From an uncultured Chloroflexota bacterium (GTDB lineage: Bacteria > Chloroflexota > Dehalococcoidia > UBA2247 > RBG-13-53-26), in assembly GCA_937860285.1 (NCBI GenBank), contig CALMBS010000375.1:1-10415 (forward strand): DNA of 10,415 nucleotides. The letters are read 5' to 3'. Below are positions 1 to 5,669 of this stretch, in pieces. Under the pieces are notes generated by a model. That model had not been told where the DNA came from. It did no database searches and was given only the letters and a program-made list of their open reading frames with translations. Both the position numbers and the translations under genes were made by a program. Each line of letters opens with the position of its first letter. Within the stretch, counting starts at the first letter, position 1.

Positions 1-479
1 CCGATGCCCCCCTTCTGGCGGCAGATGTCCACCTGCTCCTCCACGGTGTCCACGCCCTCGAGGTCCGGCAGCAGCAGCCCGCGGCGCCCTCCGCACTCGA
101 CGATGGCGCCGTACTTCCTGGGGTCAAGGTCCTGCAGGCTCTCCACCGGCTCCGGCCTGGTGAGGACATCGACGCTGTAGGTCAGGTGGGGGAGCTCGGC
201 CGGCGTCACGGGCGGGAAGCGGGGGTCCTGGGTGGCCGAGCTGATGGCATTGTTCATGATCTCCTCGGCTACATTGGATTGCCTGGGTTCGAAGGTGCCG
301 ATGCAGCCCCTGAGCATGCCGCCCTTCTTGATGGAGACGAAGACCCCGGCCCGCTCCCTCATCTCGGGCGTCAGCTCGCCCGGCGTCATCACGTAGCCCG
401 CCTTGACGTAGCTCTCCACGGTGTCCCGGGCCAGCTGGGCCAGCGGGTGGAGCTTCCGGGGTGCGGGTGCAGGTTCCAT
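1..479 (-). CDS. amrA: AmmeMemoRadiSam system protein A (AMMECR1 domain), 3' end beyond window
   Basis: I translated this frame directly; it opens with ATG at 479 and runs off the window at base 1, giving 159 complete codons. It matches the AMMECR1 family: the hallmark LRGCIG is at residues 56-61, followed by DPRF (85-88), YSVDVLT (101-107) and GLLLPDLEGVDT (134-145). The biochemical role of AMMECR1 proteins is not established; in prokaryotes they occur with a Memo-like protein (system protein B) and a radical SAM enzyme. A strong Shine-Dalgarno AGAGGTG (485-491) sits 5 bases before the ATG. Only 13 bases separate the start from the radical SAM stop, so the two are almost certainly co-transcribed. 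About 159 residues is already most of a typical single-domain AMMECR1 protein, so the stop should lie shortly outside. The Memo partner is not seen and may lie further downstream. Family call is firm; function unknown. Confidence 0.93.
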   Translation of the reverse strand, partial: MEPAPAPRKLHPLAQLARDTVESYVKAGYVMTPGELTPEMRERAGVFVSIKKGGMLRGCIGTFEPRQSNVAEEIMNNAISSATQDPRFPPVTPAELPHLTYSVDVLTRPEPVESLQDLDPRKYGAIVECGGRRGLLLPDLEGVDTVEEQVDICRQKGGI

Positions 480-492
480 CAGTTCACCTCTG

Positions 493-1515
493 TCAGGTCC
501 TGAAGTTGAGGTCGGCGCCGCAGAAGCGACATTTCGACCCGGCCAGGCCGACCACCTGGGTCCGGTAGCCCTGCCGCTTCACGACCAGTTTACCACAGGA
601 GTAGCAGGCCGTACTCTCGCTCCCGTGCCCCGGGATGTTGCCAGCGTAGATGAAGCGCAGTCCGGCCCGGCGGCCGAGGGCTATGGCGCGCTCCAGCGTC
701 TCCACCGGGGTGGGGGGCAGGTGGGCGATGTTGTGCTGCGGGTAGAAGCGGGTCACGTGCCAGGGCGTCAGCTCCCCCAGCTGGGAGCTGATCCAGCCGG
801 CTATCCCCTGGAGCTGCTCGTCGTCATCGTTCATGGTGGGGATGATGTTGGTCACCGCCTCTACGTGCATGCCCCACTTCTCTTTGGCCCGTTTGGCCAC
901 GTCGAGGATGCCCCGCCACCCGGTCACCTTGGCCAGGTTCCTGTAGAAGGCGTCGGAGAACCCCTTGATGTCCACCCGCCAGGCGTCAAGGTAGGGACCG
1001 ATGGCATCCAGGGCCTCCGGCGTGGAGTAGCCGTTGGTCACGTAGACGGTGTAGAGCCCGTGCTCCCTGGCCAGCCGGGCCGTATCCAGCGTGTACTCCA
1101 GCCAGATGACCGGCTCATTGTAGGTCCAGGCGATGCCGGCGGAGCCATGCTGCCGGGCGATGTCGACGGCGGCCTCCGGCGTGACCACCTGGGTGGCGTC
1201 GGCCGGCACGTCGGTGCAGGCGATCTCCCAGTTCTGGCAGTCCTGGCAGTGGAAGTTGCAGCCCCATCCTCCCAGTGAGAAGACCTCGCTGCCCGGGAAG
1301 AAATGGAAGAGAGGCTTCTTCTCGATGGGGTCAACGGCGGCCGAGGAGACCAGGGCGTAGTTGAGGAGGAAGAGCTGGCCCTCCCTGTTCTGGCGGACGC
1401 GGCACACCCCCAGCTGGTCCGGGCCGATGACACAGCGCCACTGGCAGACGTGGCACCGCACCCGCGAGTCCGGCAGCGCCTCGTAGAGCATGGCCTCCCG
1501 GAGGTTCTGCTTCAC
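493..1515 (-). CDS. amrS: AmmeMemoRadiSam system radical SAM enzyme
   Basis: A 340-residue protein of the PflA-activase-like radical SAM group (COG1180 type). The iron-sulfur motif CNFHCQDC (C86, C90, C93) is the CX3CX2C that binds the 4Fe-4S cluster used to cleave S-adenosylmethionine. Two further cysteine groups flank the core: C21, C24, C28 and C38 near the N-terminus, and a CxxC pair set (C304/C307, C329/C332) at the C-terminus that looks like a zinc knuckle. This layout and length are those of the AmmeMemoRadiSam enzyme, whose substrate is unknown. The frame starts with GTG at 1515, 12 bases after the rsfS stop, preceded by a GGTGAG-like ribosome site. An ATG at 1491 (codon 9) with an upstream GGGAGG is an alternative, and both keep all cysteines. 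The AMMECR1 gene follows 13 bases later, supporting a joint function. Confidence 0.95.
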   Translation of the reverse strand: MKQNLREAMLYEALPDSRVRCHVCQWRCVIGPDQLGVCRVRQNREGQLFLLNYALVSSAAVDPIEKKPLFHFFPGSEVFSLGGWGCNFHCQDCQNWEIACTDVPADATQVVTPEAAVDIARQHGSAGIAWTYNEPVIWLEYTLDTARLAREHGLYTVYVTNGYSTPEALDAIGPYLDAWRVDIKGFSDAFYRNLAKVTGWRGILDVAKRAKEKWGMHVEAVTNIIPTMNDDDEQLQGIAGWISSQLGELTPWHVTRFYPQHNIAHLPPTPVETLERAIALGRRAGLRFIYAGNIPGHGSESTACYSCGKLVVKRQGYRTQVVGLAGSKCRFCGADLNFRT

Positions 1516-1527
1516 TGCTCACCGCCA

Positions 1528-1875
1528 CTAGATCATCTTCACGACTACCGGGGCCGCGCTCCAGAGGCTCTCCAGCTGGTAGAACTCCCTCACGCTGCTG
1601 GAGAAGATGTGGACCACGATGTTCCCCAGGTCCAGCAGCATCCATCCGGAAACGGCCGTGCCCTCGGAATGGTAGTGGGTCTCCCCTTCTTCCTTCAGCG
1701 CCTCGACAATGGCGCGCTGTATGGCCTCCAGCTGCCGGTCGCTCTCACCGCTGCAGATCACGAAGTAGTCCGCGAAGGAGCAGATCTTCCTGGTGTCGAG
1801 CAGGACCACGTCGGTGGCCTGCTTGTCGGCCGCTGCCTCGACGATCTTCTTGGCTAGCTCAACGCCACTTACCAT
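1528..1875 (-). CDS. rsfS: Ribosomal silencing factor RsfS (Iojap/DUF143)
   Basis: A 115-residue protein of the RsfS family, which binds ribosomal protein uL14 on the large subunit and blocks subunit joining, lowering translation under nutrient limitation. Family blocks are clear: FADYFVICSGES (34-45), GWMLLDLGNIVVHIF (77-91) and REFYQLESLW (96-105). I chose ATG 1875 because the protein then begins MVSGVELAKKIVEAA, like other family members, and the start overlaps the upstream stop as ATGGTAA, a typical translational-coupling arrangement. A GTG at 1896 is in frame with a GAGG just upstream and would add seven residues; this cannot be decided here. In many bacteria rsfS follows nadD; here it follows an unrecognised small gene and precedes the AmmeMemoRadiSam enzyme by 12 bases. 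Confidence 0.95.
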   Translation of the reverse strand: MVSGVELAKKIVEAAADKQATDVVLLDTRKICSFADYFVICSGESDRQLEAIQRAIVEALKEEGETHYHSEGTAVSGWMLLDLGNIVVHIFSSSVREFYQLESLWSAAPVVVKMI

Positions 1876-2171
1876 ATGCGGTATGAGCCGTTGCACTCGG
1901 CCTCATGAGAGAACTGGCTCACCAGGTCGGCGGCTTCCTGGCAGTGGCCCCTGTCCAGGGCGTCCAGGGCGGCCTGGATGAGCTGCGTTTCTCCGAACAA
2001 GCCGGGTGAAAAGCAGCGGGCGGCGGCGCATGGTCCGGCGTCGGAGCGCCAGGACAACGCCTCCTTGATCTCCAGTATCTTCTCCAGCTCGCGCCGGCAA
2101 TTGCCGGCCTCGCCGGGGTCCGCCATCCTCTTCACCAGGGACTCTACCCCTTCTTTCGTGATCACATACAT
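1869..2171 (-). CDS. Small hypothetical protein upstream of rsfS
   Basis: A 100-residue protein that I do not recognise. The chosen start, ATG 2171 (MYVITKEGVESLVKRMADPG), has a CGGAG ribosome site 8 bases upstream. The frame stays open to 2309, but that extension would overlap the end of the preceding gene and reads as low-quality sequence. It appears soluble and mostly helical: a charged segment (EKILEIKEAL, residues 32-41) and a C-terminal half with LIQAALDALDRGHCQEAADL that resembles a helical hairpin. There is no signal peptide or membrane segment. Cysteines occur at 24, 48, 53, 76 and 92, without a recognisable metal-site spacing. The stop overlaps the rsfS start by 7 bases, so translation of the two is probably coupled. 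That overlap and the good ribosome site argue that it is real; its function is unknown. Confidence 0.7.
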   Translation of the reverse strand: MYVITKEGVESLVKRMADPGEAGNCRRELEKILEIKEALSWRSDAGPCAAARCFSPGLFGETQLIQAALDALDRGHCQEAADLVSQFSHEAECNGSYRIW

Positions 2172-2232
2172 CCGGATGCTCCGCTTGCGTACCAGGCGCG
2201 GCTTCCCGGCTGCCGGGCACCATCCTGCCGAT

Positions 2233-2262
2233 AGATTACCCCAAACTCGCTCTGGATGTCCA
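2233..2262 (-). promoter_or_regulatory. Weak candidate sigma70-type promoter before the orphan-rsfS-amrS-amrA run
   Basis: On the minus strand TGGACA (2262-2257) is followed after 18 bases by TAATCT (2238-2233). The first box matches the -35 consensus at 5 of 6 positions, the second matches the -10 consensus at only 3 of 6. It lies in the 97-base gap between the surface-protein stop and ATG 2171 and would give a leader of about 55 bases. Read-through from the gene upstream is equally possible, because no terminator is visible in the gap. Confidence 0.25.
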
Positions 2263-2268
2263 TCGCTG

Positions 2269-4812
2269 TCACGGGTTTGGCGGTGAGGGCGACCGGCCGT
2301 AGCGGGCATTCAGCCACAGGACCGCCGCTACAGCCAGGAATACCGCCAGCGCCATCCCGGCGACGTAGACCCAGGAGGCGGTCGACATCCTGTCGCCGGA
2401 GCCGGCCTCCTCCTCGGCCTCCGTGGTGAAGGAGGATTCCTCTGACCATTCGGACCACGCGCCGTGGCTGTCGCGGTATCTCACCCGCCAGTAGTAGACC
2501 GTGCCTGGGTTGAGGCGGGGGGTCACCACGATGCTGGTGAGCGGCGAACCTTCCAGGCGGACACAGTCGAAGACCGGGCTGGTGTAGTCCCCCGGCTGGG
2601 TCGAGACCTGCCACTGAGCGGCGGACTGGAAGTCGCCCTCGTCGGGGTCGGAGTGGGCGGAGGCCTCGAGCCGGGGGACGGGGCTCACGTCGCTGGCCCC
2701 GGCTGAAGGGGAGGCCGCCGCCGGCCGGGCCGGCGCCCGGTTCAGGGTGGTGAAGCCCAGCTCCTCCGACCACTCGGACCAGCCGCCGTGGCTGTCCCGG
2801 TACCTGACCTGCCAGTAGTAGGAGGTGTTCCCGGTAATTGGCACGCTGTCCAGGCCCAGCTGCGTCAGGCCGCCGGTGATCTCCCCGCTGAGGAACGCGG
2901 GAGAGCTGTAGTCGCCGGCCCTGGCCGTGATCCTCCATTGCGAGGCGGTGTGAGAGTCACCGCTGTCCGGGTCATGGAAGGCCGAGGACTGCAGCACCGT
3001 GACCAGTCCGCCCCCGGAGTCCCCTCCGGACGGCGAGACGCCCGCCGGCCGGTCGGGTGCCCGGTTCAGGGTGGTGAAGGAGGTCTCCGCCGACCATTCC
3101 GACCATAGCCCGTTGCTGCTCCGGTGCCTGACCTGCCAGTAGTACGTGGTGTTGCCGCCCAGCACCGCGGCCCCCGGCACCTTCTGCAGCAGGGCCAGGC
3201 TGTCCGGGCCGGAGTCGAAGACGGGGCGGGTGTAGTCGCCGCTGGCGGCGGTTATCCTCCACTGCGATGCTGCGTGGGTGTCCGCGGCCTGGCCGGGGGA
3301 GAACGCCGAGCACTGCAGGGTGGGGGTCAGGCTGACTTCCTGCGCGCGGTTCGCCGGGGACACGCTGGCGGGCTGGTTTGGCGGCAGGCCCAGTATGCCC
3401 GTTTCCTGGACCCTCTGGACGTAGATGTCCTGGTTCAAGCCGCGCGCGTCCTGCCAGGCGGCAATGGCGCTGCCGCCGCCGGCGGAAACGGCGAGGGACT
3501 CCTGGCCCCCGGCTGCCGTGCAGATGGGCACAGCCTCCGGGGACCACACCATGCTCCCCGCCGCGTTGATGCTCTGGGCGTAGATGTCATAGCTGGTGCC
3601 GCTGCGCCGGTCCTGCCAGACCACCACGGCCCCGCCGGGCGCGCCGCTCACCATCTCGGGTGCTCTCTGGTCCTCCGGGGCCTGGCACACGGGTGCCCCG
3701 GTGGCGGTCCACTGCCGGGCCCCCTCCGGGTCCAATCGCTGGGCGTAGATGTCGTAGCCGGTCCCGTTGCGGGTGTCCTGCCAGGCGATGATGGCCCCGC
3801 CGGCGCTGTCGCCGGTGGCCGCCAGCGATGTCTGGTCCCCGGTGGCGGTACAGACGGGTATGCCATTGGGCATCCATTGCGCCGCCCCCTCCGCATCCAA
3901 TCGCTGGCTGTAGACGTCGTACCCGGTCCCGGTGCGGGCATCCGGCCAGGCGATGATGGCCCCGCCGTAGCCGTCCTCCACCATGACCGGGCTGATCTGG
4001 TGGCCATTCAGGGCGCAGATCGCGGTGCCGTTTTCCACCCACAGCGTGGCAGAGGACGGGTCCACCCTCTGAGCGTACACATCGTAGTCCCCGCCGCGGG
4101 CGTCCTGCCAGGCGATGATGGCGCCGCCGGCGCTGTCGCCGATGGCCGAGATGGCCGTCTGGTCGGACGCGGCTGTGCAGATGGCCGCTCCGCCGGCCGC
4201 CCACCGCGCCGTCCCCGAGGCGGCTATTCGCTGGGCGTAGATGTCGGAGCCTTCCCCGCCGCGCTCGTCTTCCCAGACCACTATGGCCCCTCCGGCGCCA
4301 TCGCTCACCACGATGGGGGAGAGCTGGTCCCCGGGGGCGGTGCAGACCGCCGCTCCCTCGTCCTTCCACTGCGGCGCTCCGGAGGCATCGACCCTCTGGG
4401 CGAAGATGTCGCAGTCGGACCCCCGGCGGTCCTGCCAGGCCACGATGGCCCCGCCGTGTCCGTCGCTCACTGCGGCCGGCAGGGTCTGGTCGGACGCCGC
4501 CGTGGTGATGGCGACTCCGTTGAGCGCCCAACGGGCTTCCCCGCCGGAGTCCACCCGCTGGACGTAGATGTCCCAGCCGGACGAGCTGCGGTGGTCCTGC
4601 CAGGCGACTATGGCGCCGCCGGAGCCGTCGGGTACCGCCGCGGGGCAATCCTGTTCGCCCGCGGCGGCGCAGATGGCCGTGTTCAGGGCCGGGTCACCGG
4701 ACCAGGCCATGGCCGGAAGGAGGGCCGGGGCCGCCAGAAGGGCTGCGAGGACGATGATGGCCAGAGTGACAGAAGCGGCTGCCCTGGCCGGAAAAGGCCG
4801 ATGTAGTCCCAT
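2269..4812 (-). CDS. Exported, membrane-anchored protein with eight WQD propeller repeats and three FN3-like modules
   Basis: An 847-residue exported protein. Residues 1-36 form a signal peptide: basic start, hydrophobic VTLAIIVLAALLAAPALL, likely cleavage after AMA. Residues 37-476 hold eight tandem repeats with Trp of the W(Q/E/P)D motif at 71, 126, 180, 235, 289, 344, 399 and 453. Each reads roughly GxAICTAAxDQ, DGxGGAIVAWQDxR, DIYAQRVD, then a Trp, consistent with an eight-bladed beta-propeller. Residues 479-797 are three FN3-like modules of about 107 residues, each with YYWxVRxR and WSEWS. An acidic stretch (EAEEEAGSGD) leads to a membrane segment (about 814-834) and a short positive tail, giving an outside-facing, C-terminally anchored topology. 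Such repeats are usual in surface proteins and probably mediate binding; no catalytic motif is seen and the ligand is unknown. ATG 4812 has only a weak GGGAT ribosome site. Confidence 0.93.
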   Translation of the reverse strand: MGLHRPFPARAAASVTLAIIVLAALLAAPALLPAMAWSGDPALNTAICAAAGEQDCPAAVPDGSGGAIVAWQDHRSSSGWDIYVQRVDSGGEARWALNGVAITTAASDQTLPAAVSDGHGGAIVAWQDRRGSDCDIFAQRVDASGAPQWKDEGAAVCTAPGDQLSPIVVSDGAGGAIVVWEDERGGEGSDIYAQRIAASGTARWAAGGAAICTAASDQTAISAIGDSAGGAIIAWQDARGGDYDVYAQRVDPSSATLWVENGTAICALNGHQISPVMVEDGYGGAIIAWPDARTGTGYDVYSQRLDAEGAAQWMPNGIPVCTATGDQTSLAATGDSAGGAIIAWQDTRNGTGYDIYAQRLDPEGARQWTATGAPVCQAPEDQRAPEMVSGAPGGAVVVWQDRRSGTSYDIYAQSINAAGSMVWSPEAVPICTAAGGQESLAVSAGGGSAIAAWQDARGLNQDIYVQRVQETGILGLPPNQPASVSPANRAQEVSLTPTLQCSAFSPGQAADTHAASQWRITAASGDYTRPVFDSGPDSLALLQKVPGAAVLGGNTTYYWQVRHRSSNGLWSEWSAETSFTTLNRAPDRPAGVSPSGGDSGGGLVTVLQSSAFHDPDSGDSHTASQWRITARAGDYSSPAFLSGEITGGLTQLGLDSVPITGNTSYYWQVRYRDSHGGWSEWSEELGFTTLNRAPARPAAASPSAGASDVSPVPRLEASAHSDPDEGDFQSAAQWQVSTQPGDYTSPVFDCVRLEGSPLTSIVVTPRLNPGTVYYWRVRYRDSHGAWSEWSEESSFTTEAEEEAGSGDRMSTASWVYVAGMALAVFLAVAAVLWLNARYGRSPSPPNP
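2422..3378 (-). repeat. Three FN3-like modules, about 107 codons each
   Basis: These encode residues 479-797 of the surface protein: module boundaries are roughly 479-582, 586-689 and 693-797. Each opens with a Pro-rich AP/RPA...SP segment, carries a (S/A)QW(R/Q) and GDYxxPxF block, then YYWxVRxR and a terminal WSEWS box (570-574, 678-682, 786-790). The second and third modules share YRDSHG before WSEWS, so they are the closest pair. Confidence 0.85.
3385..4692 (-). repeat. Eight tandem WQD repeats, about 54-55 codons each (predicted eight-bladed beta-propeller)
   Basis: These encode residues 41-476 of the surface protein. Trp-to-Trp spacing of the WQD motif is 55, 54, 55, 54, 55, 55 and 54 residues. 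Seven of the eight repeats carry a Cys in the (A/P/V)(I/V)C segment (48, 157, 212, 266, 321, 376, 431); the second has Thr instead. Some repeats remain very similar in DNA (see findings). The propeller fold is inferred from the regular spacing and the conserved Gly/Trp/Asp strand pattern. Confidence 0.85.
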
Positions 4813-4878
4813 AGCGGTGATCCCAGCCTGCTGCGTCTGTTCGGACCCCCGGAAGTGTGCCCCTGCTGCTAGACACTG

Positions 4879-4907
4879 AGGGTAACATAACGACTATCCG
4901 GAGTCAA
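4879..4907 (-). promoter_or_regulatory. Candidate promoter of the surface-protein gene
   Basis: On the minus strand TTGACT (4907-4902) is followed after exactly 17 bases by TACCCT (4884-4879). The -35 box is 5 of 6 to consensus and the -10 box is weak (3 of 6). It lies in the 124-base gap after the EthD gene and would give a leader of about 60 bases before ATG 4812. No terminator hairpin for the upstream operon was found in this gap, so read-through may contribute. Confidence 0.4.
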
Positions 4908-4936
4908 GCGAACCATGTGCACGCGAGGCACCCGGC

Positions 4937-5638
4937 TCAGGACCTCATGGTGTACTCGCTCATTGGCACGACGTCGATCTTGTCGAAGTCTATGAACCGC
5001 GCAATGCTGTCGTTCATGGCCTTCCTGTTCGCCTTCCGCTTCGCATCGTCGCCCACGGCGTTGTAGAACACGGCCTGGTCGGTCATGGCCTCGGCCGGGA
5101 AGTGCTCCTCGACGATGGCGTCGTACGGAGGGGCGGCGTAGGTGAGCGGGCGCACGATGACGTTCTGGCGGTAGCCAAAGGTCGACTGCGTGTCGATGGC
5201 GATCTGCGTGTGGCTCCCCAGCCATATCTCCAGCCAGCTCTCGTAGCTCAGGCGCGGGGGCTTCCTCAGGATGGCGACCTGGCACATGCCGGGGGTCCTC
5301 TGGCCGTCCGCGACGGCGTGCCTGGTGTTCACGATGGGCTCGGACTCCGTCACCAGGTAGCCGGCGGTCCGGGCCACAGCCGCGGCGAGGGCCTCCTCGA
5401 AGGGGCGGCGCCGGACCGCAGTGTCGGCCCAGATGCTGACCAAGCCGGCCGGCAGCGGCCGGGAGGCCTCCAGCCGGAGGCGTGCCGCAGGGGCCACGTC
5501 TTCGTCGGCCACGGCGATCCGCAGGCGGCGGGCGCCGGCATCCAGGATCCGGCGGGCCAGCGGACCCAGCAGTCGCCCCGCGAAGTCCGCCTCGGAATCG
5601 GTGTCGGCTTTCCACACCAGATAGAGCATCTTCTCCAT
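4937..5638 (-). CDS. EthD domain-containing protein
   Basis: A 233-residue soluble protein. The C-terminal half carries the EthD pattern: RKPPRLSYESWLEIWLGSH (125-143), with the conserved Ser/Trp/His spacing, then FGYRQNVIVRPLT (154-166) and YDAIVEEHF (172-180). EthD proteins are dimeric alpha/beta-barrel (ferredoxin-like) proteins, named after ethD of the ethyl tert-butyl ether locus; for most members the reaction is unknown. Residues 1-110 (MEKMLYLVWK...) are probably a second, diverged half of the same fold; proteins of this two-part length occur in acyl-CoA catabolic clusters. ATG 5638 has a very strong AAGGAGG ribosome site (5646-5652). It is the last gene of the ligase/dehydrogenase operon, 31 bases after the dehydrogenase stop, suggesting a role in the same pathway, perhaps as a small lyase or accessory binding protein (inference). 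Confidence 0.88.
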   Translation of the reverse strand: MEKMLYLVWKADTDSEADFAGRLLGPLARRILDAGARRLRIAVADEDVAPAARLRLEASRPLPAGLVSIWADTAVRRRPFEEALAAAVARTAGYLVTESEPIVNTRHAVADGQRTPGMCQVAILRKPPRLSYESWLEIWLGSHTQIAIDTQSTFGYRQNVIVRPLTYAAPPYDAIVEEHFPAEAMTDQAVFYNAVGDDAKRKANRKAMNDSIARFIDFDKIDVVPMSEYTMRS

Positions 5639-5669
5639 TGCAGAACCTCCTTGTCACCGGACGCGTCCG

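Noticed and set aside
2172..2309. N-terminal extension of the small gene upstream of rsfS
   Set aside because: It would overlap the surface-protein 3' end, and an ATG with a good ribosome site exists at 2171.
2162..2938. A 258-codon minus-strand frame overlapping the 3' end of the surface protein
   Set aside because: It reads the FN3 modules in another frame, is Arg/Gly/Pro-rich, and has no ribosome site or family likeness.
3385..4692. Regular repeats as a possible CRISPR or non-coding tandem array
   Set aside because: The period of about 165 bases is a multiple of three, the copies are diverged, and the array translates into consistent protein repeats.
3124..4806. A 560-codon open frame on the plus strand, antisense to the repeat region
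   Set aside because: It mirrors the period of the minus-strand WQD repeats, has a composition typical of GC-rich shadow frames (Gly, Arg, Pro, Ala, Val), and matches no family; the minus-strand protein has a signal peptide, ordered repeats and an anchor.
4813..4936. Possible terminator between the EthD gene and the surface-protein gene
   Set aside because: Only a 4-bp GTGC/GCAC pairing was found, too small to support a terminator.
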